A DNA stretch of 64,000 nt from Tanypteryx hageni (Eukaryota > Arthropoda > Insecta > Odonata > Petaluridae), in NCBI GenBank assembly GCA_028673005.1, contig CM054115.1:192828370-192892369 (forward strand), given 5' to 3'. The notes beneath the pieces were generated by a model, which was given only the letters and a program-made list of their open reading frames with translations, was not told where the DNA came from and did no database searches. Below are positions 1-10,600 of this stretch, piece by piece. The number at the start of each line of letters is the position of its first letter. The stretch's first letter is position 1. The position numbers were made by a program, and so were the translations under genes.

Positions 1-708
1 CGGTCGGTCTCTACCTTTATTACTACTGACATCCTTTGATGGTCGCAGAACCTCACGCTGTGAGTGTTCAATGTCTTTTGCACGTTGCAAAAGACTCTTG
101 AATGAGTCGAAATCGCTAGGTGAAAGTCTTTTCCTAACTTTTCTATTCATTAACCCGTATACAATATCTAATTGCGCGCGTTCTGGCAAGGTATACGGTA
201 ATTGTGACAAGAGGGCACGAATGTGGCATACAAAAATCTCGCTTGTTTCATTTTCGTGTTGCTCACGTGCAAAAATCTCTCTAAAGACGAGATGAGGCGG
301 CAATTTGCGAGAGAACGCGTCTCGAAACGCGCACACGGCACCGTCCCAGTCCGAAATATCTCTCTTTATACCCTGCCACCATGTCGCAGCAATGCCTTCC
401 AGAAGCATTGAGACACCACGTAATGCATTTTCTTCGCTGACATTTGCGCAATCCTTAAAGGTCAAAACCGAGTCCAAGAATGCGTCAACATCAGACGAAG
501 CACTGCCGTTAAATCGAGAAGTACATTTAGAAAAATTGCCGCTACTTGGTGTAACAAGGACGGGGCTCGTCAATTGCCTATCAAGAACAGTCATTCTTGC
601 CGAGTCCGTAATTTGCGCAATCAGCGCCTGAAATTGTTCGTTTGATAACGTCAAGGCTGGCGGAGATTCACTCTTCCCTTCCGTGGGTAATGATTTAGAT
701 TTAGGCAT
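1..708 (-). CDS. gag: Gag (Arc-like capsid) of LTR retrotransposon, partial
   Basis: An open minus-strand frame of 236 codons starts with ATG at 706-708 and runs off the left edge with no stop. It has no internal stop codon. The N-terminal ~65 residues are polar and low in complexity. A capsid-type domain follows, with the signature RFNGSASSDVDAFLDSVLTF at about residues 67-86, then a TWWQGIKRDI stretch near residue 112 and an FREIFAREQHENETSEIFV stretch near residues 146-164. This pattern (F.G....v..fl, aa.WW, f.r.F, R.Q...Es...f) is typical of Ty3/gypsy Gag and of domesticated Arc proteins of animals. The LTR and PBS directly upstream favour a retrotransposon over a domesticated Arc gene. 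The nucleocapsid end is outside the window. Confidence 0.82.
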   Translation of the reverse strand, partial: MPKSKSLPTEGKSESPPALTLSNEQFQALIAQITDSARMTVLDRQLTSPVLVTPSSGNFSKCTSRFNGSASSDVDAFLDSVLTFKDCANVSEENALRGVSMLLEGIAATWWQGIKRDISDWDGAVCAFRDAFSRKLPPHLVFREIFAREQHENETSEIFVCHIRALLSQLPYTLPERAQLDIVYGLMNRKVRKRLSPSDFDSFKSLLQRAKDIEHSQREVLRPSKDVSSNKGRDRP

Positions 709-1000
709 GGTTGCTATTTCTAAACTAATCCACGCAGGAAACAATATCACTCAGCGGAAATACGGAAAAATTCGCTAGGCGGCAAGGCCCAAGGTCGCAG
801 CGCGGAAAAAGCAATATGGCCGCACAAAGTAACAACCACGTGAAAGAACGCAGTTTGGCCAAAAAAGCAATATGGCCGCGAGTAACACAATTTGGCCACG
901 CGGAAGAACACAATGCCGCAGCGCTGAAGGACAGTTAATTGTTGCAGCGCGAAAGGACAAATATTTTCGCAGCGAGCGAATAATATCACGTGGAAATAAG

Positions 1001-1380
1001 AAATTTACGGACACACGTATCGCACTAAATTTCACTGTAGGTGGAAGTAGGCGAAGAAGTACCGCTTCGCGGAAGGATACATAAAAAAACCACGTGGCAG
1101 GATCTATAGCACTAACACGTAGAAAATAAACAGCACACACTAATTATGGCCAAAAATACAAATTTAAAATTTACGGAAACACGTATGACACTAAATTTCA
1201 CTGTAGGTGGAAGTAGGCGAAGAAGTATCGCTTCGCGGAAGGATACTTAAGAAAACCACGTGGCAGGATGTATAGCACTAACACGTAGGAAATAGACAGC
1301 ACACACTAATTATGGCCAAAATACAAATTTGAAATTTGCGGACACAAGTATCGCACTTAATTTCGCTGTATATGACACTA
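1001..1380 (-). repeat. Tandem repeat (period ~166 bp, ~2.3 copies) in retrotransposon leader
   Basis: Units begin at about 1001, 1167 and 1332 with near-identical starts (aaatttacgg / aaatttgcgg) and share 'ctgtaggtggaagtaggcg', 'cttcgcggaaggata', 'ccacgtggcagga' and 'cagcacacactaattatgg'. The third unit is partial. Just downstream in the element's sense (790-920) lie shorter degenerate repeats built on 'caatatggccgc'. Their place between PBS and gag fits the untranslated leader of a gypsy-type element, where tandem repeats with promoter or insulator activity are known in some elements; no function can be shown here. Confidence 0.85.
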
Positions 1381-1500
1381 AGTGAGGAGGTATCTATACA
1401 CAACATGGAATTGGTTGCGCTGCTTCCGGAATCCGATGCTCAGATCTGATGAGTGTTTAAAACGCATATATTCCTTTGCACAATTTTATCTGCTCCCGAG

Positions 1501-1517
1501 CCGCGAGTTGGGCGCCA
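1501..1517 (-). other. tRNA primer-binding site of LTR retrotransposon
   Basis: On the minus strand the sequence reads TGGCGCCCAACTCGCGG. It begins with the TGGCGCC seen in PBSs complementary to lysine-tRNA 3' ends in many retroelements, and it lies 2 bp inside the LTR end. The exact primer tRNA is not established. Confidence 0.8.
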
Positions 1518-1519
1518 TT

Positions 1520-1724
1520 TGTGACGGGCTAGGGTTTCTCGGAGAGGAAAGGGCACAAATGAAAGTTACGCGTAAAAACACAAACACCTTTAATCGCCTG
1601 GGGCGCACACTACACTACGTAAGCTTCCACACGAGAAGAGAGAACTGACGCGCACCCTGTTGGCTGCGCGCAAAAACAAAATAAAATGAACAGCAAAGTC
1701 CGTTATCGGTCTGGTCTCGTTACA
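1520..1724 (-). repeat. 5' LTR (about 205 bp) of the gypsy-type element
   Basis: Read on minus, the segment starts TGTAACGAGACC and ends GTCACA, so it has TG...CA termini, and the PBS follows at once. It contains GCGTCAGTTC, matching the insect initiator consensus TCAGTY common at LTR retrotransposon start sites, and an ATTAAA that could serve as a weak poly(A) signal. The other LTR is outside the window, so both ends are inferred from the termini and PBS only, and no target duplication can be checked. Confidence 0.65.
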
Positions 1725-1754
1725 AAATTATTTTATTGGTTGATCGTTGATCGT

Positions 1755-2649
1755 AGAATCCAACCAAGGCTAATTATAAGTTAGCGTGCAGGATTTGTGG
1801 CAGTTGTGAAAAGAAATTTTATTTTGAAGATTCAAGAAAGAATCCTGCACCGTATGCCTTTTAGCCTTGCCACCATTCAAGTTAATGCTTTGAGTATTTG
1901 AGACTGTGAAAGGCTAAAAAAATGAGAATACAAAGTTGAAAGTTTCGGTGCAGGTAACAGATGTTTTATAAAGTTTAAAACATTGCAACAGGATGCAAGG
2001 TGAATCTGCAAGTGCTGATGAAGAGGCAAATGAAGACAGCGTAGAAACTAGCAGAAATCATTATAGAATACCTTGTACAGGAAAAAATAAATCCCTGGTA
2101 TCAAAGCAGAAAAGGATTGACTAACTCATTCACTTGATTCAAATCCTGATAATCATAGAGTACTCAAGGGTTATATCAAAAGGAAACTTCTTGTTGATTA
2201 ATACCTTGTTTATCTCCAGGAGCAATGGGAAGATGAAAGTAATATCACAATTGAATAAAGTCCTTCACAAGACGCCACGACAACTAAGCGATGAATGAGG
2301 ACTTTAAAAATTTGGGGTCTGCCTGACAATGTTCTAGAAAATGAATCCCAACATGAAAAGCAAAATGAAGACCAACAACATGATATCCAAAGCCTATATT
2401 TGCTACAAGGAAATTTACAAAGAGAAGAAGGGAGAAGGTAAAATTAATTCTTGGATGAATTCTGAAAAAACCATCAATGCCGCCCGATGTTTCCCCAAAA
2501 GTAACTAATCTGTCCGACTAATTAACAGCAAAAATTACGAAAAAGAACTTTTAAACAGCAATTTTAAGGATATTACTGTACTTTATATATGAGTGGTTGT
2601 TGAGTAAACTTGCTCTTTGAATTTTAGGTCATTGGTAAGGAACATAATC
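1755..2649. repeat. Duplicated block A, left part (partner 22583-23495)
   Basis: This stretch matches 22583-23495 at high identity with small indels, beginning at 'gaatccaacca'. It holds a short inverted pair (gtgcaggatt near 1791, aatcctgcac near 1840). Parts look like decayed coding sequence: at 1992 and again at 22809 an ATG opens a frame beginning MQGESA.ADEEANED that soon meets stops, and around 2353-2470 a Lys-rich phrase occurs in both copies. I cannot assign it to a family. No intact gene is present. Confidence 0.75.
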
Positions 2650-2657
2650 CTCTATTC

Positions 2658-2860
2658 CAGGGTTTCTCAAGCTGTGTTCCGCGGGTTGGATCAAAGCGTT
2701 CCGTTGCTTCTATCAATGTAAAGTATTTTTTATTTTTAATTTCAATATAGATTGTTTATTATTTTATTTGTACTTTCTGGTCGAGTGTATTCTATTTGGA
2801 AGTACGCGTCAGATGTGCTATTGTTACTGAAATCGATAGTGGTGTTTGTTATGTGTCTGA

Positions 2861-2928
<68 letters not shown>

Positions 2929-3001
2929 GTATCTCTGGTGTTCCGCAGATAAAATTTTTATATCAAGTTGTTCCGCGACTTGGAAAGTTTGAGAAACACT
3001 T
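2658..3001. mobile_element. hAT-type MITE (non-autonomous) with 8-bp target duplication
   Basis: The left end CAGGGTTTCTCAAGCT and the reverse complement of the right end AAGTGTTTCTCAAACT form an imperfect terminal inverted repeat, followed at both ends by a 'ttccgcg' motif. The element is bracketed by identical 8-bp direct repeats, ctctattc at 2650-2657 and 3002-3009, as expected for hAT transposition. It is 344 bp long and has no coding capacity. Its middle holds a (TA)n tract (2862-2925). The second copy at 23504-28072 has the same ends and flanks but carries a LINE in its (TA)n. Confidence 0.85.
2862..2925. repeat. (TA)n microsatellite inside the hAT MITE
   Basis: There are about 32 TA units. 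The homologous site in the second MITE copy is split by the LINE at 23721-27987, so this tract is the unfilled counterpart of that insertion site. Confidence 0.97.
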
Positions 3002-3009
3002 CTCTATTC

Positions 3010-3616
3010 TGCCATTGTGTCTATGATGAAATCGGTATAGTAATACGTTATTTCGTGATGGGGCAGCTATTCTAGGAACGTAACCTGAAGTACATCAGAG
3101 GAGCGCCTCTATTTTATTTGTATCGTTGACCCGGTTGGAAAACAGAAAACAAATACACCTTTTGGTTATTTTTCATATTCCCGCATTGCGTTAAGGTTAG
3201 AATTGGCGGAGTTTTAGGAAATTTTCTTCGATGCCAGTTACAGTTTCATTTGTGAGACAGCTCTTCTAAGAAGGATAATTTTACTTTTGTCGATTATCAT
3301 AAAATATGCGTGAAAAAATAAATTGGAGAAGCGCCATCCGAGTATTTCTGGTATTTGCATAATATTTTAAAACGGTCCATTGGTTAGGTAGACGATGAGT
3401 AATATTTTACTATCAGCTACTGAGGAGAGCTTCGCTCTTAAGATACTTACCATATTTTTAAAAAAATTAGAGGTCTGTACGATTGAGTTTTAATTTTTGT
3501 GTGTGTTTGGTCCCTGTCGTTATTGTGGTGCAAAGAATGGCAAATTGAAATTAATTACACTTAAGGTGCCGCGGCTTCGTTCTGGAAATGTAAGAACATA
3601 TCGTAGAAATAGGTTT
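3010..3616. repeat. Duplicated block A, middle part (partner 28081-28700)
   Basis: This non-coding stretch is closely matched by 28081-28700, including the phrases 'gtgatggggcagctattctagg', 'gacccggttg' and 'aagcgccatccgagtatttctgg'. It links the hAT MITE to the I-like LINE. No gene is seen. Confidence 0.75.
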
Positions 3617-5992
3617 AATGTATAAAATAAATGGAATGAATATTCAGTCTGCCATAGCAGTTTTGAAGGACACGGCTCCAGGACTGGACGTCATTCACAA
3701 CGCGTATTTACGTAACCTTCCTGGAGCTGCCATGAGGGATCTTCTGCATATGTTCCATCGTATGTGGAGAGATGGTGAGTTTCCTGACAGGTGGAAAGAA
3801 TCAGTTGTGGTACATATCTCTAAGCAGGGAAAGAAAAATTCTGTCCTCGGAAACCCCCGCCCGATTTCTCTAATATCCTGCCTGTGCAAGCCAAGAATGG
3901 TGAACAAGAGGCTAGTTTGGTGTCTTGAAAGCCAAAACCTTCTTTCCGAAATTCAGTGTGGTTTCCGCCGCCATAGGTCTACCTCCATAAGTGAGGATTT
4001 AGGAGCAATCTACCCATTTTTATTAAAAACTTTTTATCGGGACGTGTTTTTAAAGCAAGAATGGGAAATAGTCTATCCAAATTTCTTCACAAGAAAACGG
4101 ATTTCCCCTAGGCTCCGTCCTGAGTGTGACACATTTTACCATAGCTATAGATGATGTGGTAGAAGGATCTTTGTTTGTAGATGACCTATCTATTTTCTGT
4201 AGATCATCATTAATACCCACGGCAAGGAGACAGCTCCAACTCACATTATATCGTCTATACAAGTGGTCACAGACGAACAGTTTTCGTTTTTCTAAAGAAA
4301 AGACAAAATGTGTACATTTTTATAGGCGAAGGGGATGCTTGCTTCTGCTGACGCTTAAATTGGGTTGCCATGTTTTAGAGTGTGCTGACTCCATCCGATT
4401 TCTTTGGTTAGATCTTGGATAGACGACTGAGTTGGAAAAGCCATATTCAGTTTTAAAAGGAACGGCGTTTTAAAGTTTTAAATATTTTATGATATATCAC
4501 AAACCGTTTGTGGGTAGCTGACCGCAAATCTATGCTATTGCTGTACAGAGCATTGGTGCTGTCAAAGATCGACTATGGTATGACATTGGTACACAACGCC
4601 GGAATAAAATATGCAACTGGTGCCTTTAGAAACAGTCCTTTCCCTAGCATTCTTTGCGATGCAGGGGATCCGCCACTGTATATTCGGAGAAATATCCTCA
4701 TTTGTAATTATGTCGAAAAAATTTTATCTCTGAAAGGACACCCGTGTTATAATGCAATTTTTAGCCTTCGTTTTACCGAAAAATTTAATCTGCATCCAAG
4801 AGCCACAAAACCACACGAAATACGTTTTCAGTCCTACATTTTGACAATGGATTGCAGTTCCCAAAGATTGTCCCCAGTGGCTTTCCCAAACACCCAACAT
4901 GGAAGGTTCCATGCCCTAAGGTTTTTTGGGACCTAGCCTGGTACACGAAATACAATACCCTTCCGCATGAATATAGGTAACTATTTGTGGAAGTAATGAA
5001 CAGACATCCAGGTTACGAGACGATCTTCACGGATGGTTCCAAATCTTCGTCCTCCTGTGCATAAGCACTCGTTAGAGAAAATCTCTCTTCAAAAGGAGGT
5101 CTCTACTCGCTGAGCAGCATTTATACGGCGGAGTTGACTGCCATAAGAATTGCCTTTGAGAGTATCATTTATCGGAACGGATCATATATGATCTGTTCAG
5201 ATTCCATGAGCGTTCTTCATTCCATTGCCTGCTTCTCCCCTGTCCACCCAATAGTCCAGGATGTACAGGAAGCACTGTACCATTTAAACTCTAGGGGAGT
5301 AAACATCCTTTTCCTCTGGGTTCCTGGGCATGTTGTCTTGGCGGGTAATAAGAGGGCGGATGCACTTGCAAAAGAGGCCCTGAACCTCCCTGTCACAAAT
5401 GACGATCTTGTCCTCCACCAAGTTTTAAACGGTATGTTTAGGAATGGAATGCTCAAGCAGTGGTAAACATCTTGGCAAGAGACACTGCAAAATAAGCGAC
5501 GCCTAATAAAAGGGGATATTGGTCCATGGCCATTCTCTGTAAGGAATAGAAGAAGGGAATATACTGAGAATAGGGCGTTCAGCACTTGACCCACTCGTTC
5601 CACTTTTCCACTGAGAAGGAACTACCACGATGCACCGATTGCAACTCCTTTCTATATAAGACACTTTCTTACAGAGTGCCAGAAATATAATGCAATGCGA
5701 TACAAGTTCCACATTACAGGGGAACTTGCTGCTATTTTAGTAGACGACTCCATGAAAATAGATAATGTTTTAAGTTTTTTAAGAGAAGCTGGACTTATCC
5801 ACCTTCTATAGAATTTTTTAACATTTACTTATAATGCATTTTACTATTAATAATTGTTTTTATTGATGATTTTATATTTTTTAATACAATGTAGGTAATA
5901 ATCTTTGCAATGTCTCGTCAAAGGCAATGTAAAAGGTGCAAAATGACACTAACTGTCGAGGCACTTTACATTAAATACCTACCTACCTACCT
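3617..5992 (+). pseudogene. I-like LINE, copy 1: RT and RNase H remnants with 3' tail
   Basis: This is a decayed non-LTR retrotransposon ORF2. The RT frame opens near 3618 with APGLDVIHNAYLRN and continues through RWKESVVV, RPISLISCLCK and a CGFRRHRST phrase. After a gap (about 4000-4100) a second frame gives SVLSVTHFTIAIDDV and LFVDDLSIFC, where FVDD replaces the usual F/YADD. The thumb follows (LYKWSQTNSFRFSKEKTKCVHF). An RNase H domain spans about 5010-5460 and keeps the acidic residues of TDGS, AELTA, CSDS and NKRADALAK, plus the WVPGH histidine. Stops, frameshifts and a palm deletion make it dead. The 3' end carries 'ttgcaatgtctcgtcaaagg' and a (TACC)n tail at 5978-5992. RT plus RNase H fits the I superfamily; the exact clade is inferred. 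Related copies: 28701-30347 plus 35488-35815, 13572-13845 and 21457-21554. Confidence 0.8.
5010..5466 (+). pseudogene. RNase H domain of I-like LINE copy 1
   Basis: In the frame of 5134-5466 and its upstream extension, the order FTDGSK - YTAELTAIR - ICSDSMS - LWVPGH - NKRADALAKEA shows the catalytic D-E-D-D set and the conserved histidine of RNase HI. One stop interrupts 'SSCA*AL' near 5060. A W-to-stop or similar change ends the frame at 5464-5466 after GMLKQW; translation in the same frame continues with LINE-like residues beyond it. Confidence 0.8.
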
Positions 5993-6660
5993 TGATGTTG
6001 TAAAAGAGAGGATTAGTCGCCAGGGATCATAAAGCGAACGAGGAAAAATGGGTTTTGGGGGGAGGGGAGGGGGAGCGAGGTAGAGAGGAGACGTAGAGAA
6101 AGAGAGGGAGAAAAAGACAGACAAACGACTTTTTTAGGGCGAAATTGAGTCTATGTAGGCCCTTCTTACATTTAAGGGAGAGACAGATAAAGGTAGGGAA
6201 GGTGGGAGGTAGGCATATGAGAGCAGTGCGTAGCATTGCAAATACGACGCTGTCGGGAAACACATTTCTTCCTTCGACCGCCAGAGACGATATTTACGCT
6301 GAAACACACATGGGTATTCCGTGGTACAGAAGTGCTTTTCGTCTAAATATAGAAATATAGGTGCAGAAAGTTATACGCAAACACATGTATAACGAATAAT
6401 TATTTATCTTTGTATTATGATATAACTGCTTCTGCACATATTCATTTCCTTTTGAAATTCTATATTCGTCCTAAAAAGGAAATTTATTTTTGAAATCCCT
6501 TCTGCCAATACCTTTTGAAATACATAGTTACCGAAAAATTCTAATCTTGATATTGTGGTAGCCCTGTTTAGTCGACCTAGTTGAAATATAATATTTAGAA
6601 TATTTGTTGTTATGATGATTATATGTACCATAATTGGCTAATAAACCTGAGGTGTGTTCC
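5993..6660. repeat. Duplicated flank of the I-like LINE tail (partner 21555-22245)
   Basis: Starting at the end of the (TACC)n tail, 'ttgatgttgtaaaagagagg' and what follows match 21555-22245 closely. It includes a G-rich run (6050-6112), a LINE 3'-tail piece (6112-6175, minus) and 'gctgtcgggaaa...ccgccagagacgatatttacgctgaaacacac' phrases. Because both the LINE tail and its flank recur, this is a segmental copy rather than two independent LINE insertions. No gene is seen. Confidence 0.7.
6112..6175 (-). mobile_element. 3'-terminal fragment of the LINE family nested at 26697-27772
   Basis: About 60 bp match 26697-26755: read on minus, 'aaatgtaagaagggcctac' through 'aagtcgtttgtctgtc'. In the longer copy this sequence is the 3' terminus with a (TGTC)n tail, so this piece is a severely 5'-truncated or decayed copy. 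It is present in both duplicated segments (also near 21665-21730). Confidence 0.55.
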
Positions 6661-7024
6661 CTAAAAATACGCGTAAACTAAATATTATTCCATTTTTAAC
6701 TGTGGTAGCCCTGCAATTTATCTCTGCTTTAAACCTCTTGATTTCATTATGGTATTTTATACCAATCATATTTTAAATAAAGTCGTAATTCGTTCTGCAT
6801 ATTCCTCCCAATTCCATAAATCCTAAATGAGATTAATTTGTAATTGTAGGACACTTGTTTGGCTGACACGGCCCAAACACGCGATAATGGGTTTGTATAT
6901 AAGTAAACATTATAAATATTAAATTTGGTATTATCGATGCGGAAATTTTAACAAAAATATTGAAGTGTAAAAAGATTTTTTTTATTACAGGCATTATGGC
7001 AGCCCTGCTATATAAATATATATG
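6661..7024. repeat. Interspersed sequence shared with 13925-14290
   Basis: 'gtggtagccctg' and 'ggcattatggcagccctgctatataaatata' with their surroundings recur at 13970-14290, at lower identity than the LINE copies. No ORF or terminal structure can be recognised. The motif gtggtagccctg also occurs at 6552 and inverted near 8010 and 8162. Confidence 0.6.
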
Positions 7025-7175
7025 AAAATAATAATAATTTATTTAACACGAACAGATTTCTCCAGTTACATAAGTTATAAATGGTATAGAACAAGCACGT
7101 ACGACCATGCCCTCAGCAGGATTCGAAACCGCGACCCTTGAATTCGCAGCTAGACACGATAATCACCCCTCTAGT
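7025..7175 (-). mobile_element. tRNA-derived SINE fragment, minus strand
   Basis: Read on minus, the segment has a degenerate box-A-like region (TAGAGGGGTGATTATCGTG), then a tRNA-like middle ending in GGTTTCGAATCC (box B with one extra T), a short body, and an (AAT/TAA)n tail near 7025-7045. This is the usual layout of a tRNA-derived SINE. The tRNA part does not fold as a functional tRNA. It belongs to a different family from the SINEs at 45011 and 58137. Confidence 0.6.
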
Positions 7176-7598
7176 ATATACATATACAAATTTTTATTTT
7201 GCTTTTATGTTACATGCCTCCTTCATAAAAAATTTAGTTGAAAATTCATAATTACCAAAGAATGTACTTTGAAAATTTGGAAGTCCTGCTTAGTCGACCA
7301 GGTTCAAATATGTCAATTTGGTCACTAATTTATGTGAATATTGAGTGTACTTAATTCGGTTGAAATCAGTTGAGCCTATTCTTCCCTGAGATATGCGTAC
7401 CGACGGACGGACGAACATCACGAATACAATAGTTCTGTTCTGCATTGAGTAAAAGTACTAACAAGTAGGGGCGTGCACGGCTGCCACATGACATTTAATA
7501 TAATTATTTATTTTTACATGTATTTCTGTTGAAGTTTTGTCAACATTTTTAACCAAGTATAATACTTATAATTTATGCATAAATTAAAAGGCAAAGAG

Positions 7599-7690
7599 GT
7601 CAGAGGCAAATAGGAGTATATGTAGAACCAGGTTTAACCATGAATAATCATGGACCTGTGTACGGATACACCGCCTGTGATGATGACAAT
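7599..7690 (+). mobile_element. 3' end fragment of the endonuclease-RT LINE family
   Basis: The stretch 'gcaaataggagtatatgtag' through 'cgcctgtgatgatgac' matches 27900-27985, the last codons, 3' UTR and (ATG)n tail of the LINE at 23721-27987. It is a tail-only, 5'-truncated copy. Confidence 0.7.
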
Positions 7691-10600
7691 GCCATAATAG
7701 CACATTTGGACCTGATCAGACAAACAGGAGTGCAACATTCACAAATTAAACTCTTGCAGAATTTATGGACTTCAATAAGGACATAGTAGAAGGGATTTCA
7801 ACATATTTTAGGGTATTCTATTTGTACAACATGCCGAAATGAAATCAAGATGTTTAAACAGAGAGTAACAAGGCTATTACTGTAAAACTTAAAATAATAA
7901 TATTTTTGCACGTATTTCTAGAGAACTGACCACATGTTTTTTATCCAAGTATGTTATATATAACCTTTATGCAAATAAATAACCAAAATATCATATTTGA
8001 CCAGCGTCGACTAAACGGGGCTACCACAATATCTAGTTTAAATCTTTGTTTAGGTAGAAATTGGAAGGTATTGGCTGAATGGATTTCAAAGAATTTTCGA
8101 ATATAGGGCGAGTATAGAATTGAATACCGAATAAAATCTTTTAGAACATATCAAAAACGAAGGGCTACCACAATATAATGTAAAATAATTTTCTGATTTC
8201 AAAGAAAATTTGTTATTATGCCCGTGTGTACCACTACATGTTCTAACTTAGGGTTTCCCAGCCTACTAGCATGGTTCCGCTGTTTATTGTTTCCAAGTAT
8301 TTTTCGGGTATTCTACATATATTTTCTTTATTGAAAAGAAAATTCAAGCCAAGGTTTAGTTATAATATTTTATTCAGTAACTCTTTACACAAATTGAAAT
8401 TTTGTCAGCATCATAATTTTTGAAACAATATTCATATTGATATATTTTTTCTGTTTACAAATTCATTTTCTCTGCTCCTCATATCCTGAAAAAAAAGAGG
8501 AAGTAAGTGATTAGATAGCTAAGTAAAGGATGTGAAAATGCTTAGTCTAATAGAAACAATATTATGATATGATATAACGTGAAAAAGCGAAATAATTGAG
8601 GTTTTTTACCGGTATACGCCATACACAGTTCCGCTCCTGGTTCGCTTCTCAATAACAATATCCGCAGAGTCTGGCATTCTACGTAAAAAATAGAATCGCA
8701 TCAAAATAATTTTAACTGCTGTAGTAATACTCGAACAATCTGGGAATGATATAATATTCAAGAGATTATTTTCTTGCTATTTTAGCAGAGTTATCCCTAT
8801 AATCGCAGTGGTTCATTAAAGAAAAATGGTTTTACACATATTTTCGGGTTCTTTACAAGTACTAAAAACCATTTCACTTCCACTTCCTAAAACATAGTAT
8901 GCCACGGGAAACATTGAACATTAAAAATTTATATTCCATTACTAACAAACTTAATTACAACTGATTATATTTGTAATTCAACTTCATGCGCTGATGGGAA
9001 ACACTACATAGATACTCGATGGAGCGAATGTTTGATGGGGGTGATTCATTTTATATGGTAAAGTTTTCCTCAAACGGAGCATATTTAAAAATGTTAAGAA
9101 TAAAAATGGTGACGACATTTTCATACATCAATTTTTGTTAAATTTTTGGGAGAGTGATTCTCTTGGGCGAATGCTTAATTATGTATAAAATGACTGACCA
9201 AGATACTTGAATTGAAAATTGTAGATTGAAAACCAAAAAAATAACCGACATTTCCCCTTACATTAAAATATAGATTCGGGTGCTATCTGTATCTAACCGA
9301 CGACAGGTGTACGTATTGAGGGAGGGCAAGGGCATTTTGGAAGCCAAACGAATCGTCATACTACGACGATAATTTCCCAAAAATCGGCGTGAGGTGCTGG
9401 TTTTATTTCCTCTTGGGGGAGTCGGAACCCTTCACAAGAGTTGTATTATTTAACAAAGCAATATGTGTCATGGCAAAACTGAAGGACTTGAAATGAACTA
9501 TAAGACTTTTAGGGATGAGACAGCTTTAATTTGTTACAAACGATACATATTTCTGTTTATATAGCTACTTATGAGTATCTATCCTTAGACAAATTTAGAA
9601 GTTTTACGGTCTATTATTATTATTAATGGATTTCATTTACTACAGTCAAGTTGTTATCATACTGGTCATTTATTTGAAAACGGATAGCGTTTAATTGTTG
9701 CCCTTTAATTCTAGATATAATATAGCATACTAAACACGACCAATCAATAGAATTAAGAGAATTTTTATGGCCATGGGCGTGGTTAATAATTGTATTATAA
9801 TAGTTAATTTTAAATCCGGATAATTACTGTAAATAATAAAGTGAAATTTTATTACCGGTAGAGCGCAGCACTCCTTTTGCTCCGTGTCATTTTCCCTCTA
9901 ATCATTCCTTTATGATGTGGATGTCTGCGTAGGGTATAACCGGAAAAAATATTATTCACTTGTATTAAATATGTGGATAAAATAATAAGCCCAGATTTAA
10001 ATTTTGAATTTGATTCCGGTTTTAAATTATTATACGATAGTAGAAATTTAGATTCATAGATCATTGTAGGGAGTCCATGAATTTAGTCTAAAAATTGTCG
10101 CTATGGAAACTACAGTCGTAGATCTTACAAAATAGTTCATTTAATTCCTTAGGCCGACCATCCATATGAGCACTTGGATACTAAAACCGTGATAATTGAG
10201 TCACCTTTTGTGTAATGTCTTCGTTTCCTATAAACCAAATCAATCCAGCTTTAGTCGAGCTAACCATTATCAATGGCGTGGTAATCTAGGAGGTATTCAG
10301 GAAAACATTTGAATCCGTATTGTATTTAAACTCTCAATGCTTCGGCGGGCAATTCGTATTTCTCCATCACACTATTGTAATTGCAAAAGTACTGAATGAC
10401 AAGATTCAAGATTGTGATTGCGGGTGGATCAAAGCACGACCTCATTTTAAGTGTCAAACTCTCGTCAAATAATTACGAAGAAAAAGTGGAATATTTGCGA
10501 TTTCTTGCACAAACCGCAACGACGGACCTATTAGATGATAGATATAACGAAAAAGTTCCTTTAAATGGCCATTAGATAGAGCATAACGCCCGCTCAAGTT

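Larger units (their letters stand above)
1..1724 (-). mobile_element. Ty3/gypsy-type LTR retrotransposon, 5' portion, cut by left window edge
   Basis: Read on the minus strand, the parts are in the expected order: an LTR-like segment with TG...CA ends (1724 to 1520), a tRNA-primer binding site 2 bp inside it (1517 to 1501), a leader of about 800 bp with tandem repeats, and an open gag frame (708 to 1) that leaves the window. The pol genes and 3' LTR would lie left of base 1. The uninterrupted gag frame and intact leader suggest a fairly young insertion. The right flank (from about 1755) is the start of a block that recurs at 22583 without this element, so the element inserted at or near the block edge. 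Class is inferred from LTR, PBS and gag; the RT that would settle the family is outside the window. Confidence 0.8.

Noticed and set aside
872..1140. Overlapping frames up to 121 codons in the LTR element leader
   Set aside because: They fall in tandem repeats between PBS and gag, on both strands, without family similarity.
8239..9010. Possible hAT-like element (gggtttcccagc ... gatgggaaac, actacatg/actacata flanks)
   Set aside because: The flanking words are not at equal distance from the inverted words (about 12 extra bases on the left), so the ends do not fit a hAT insertion.
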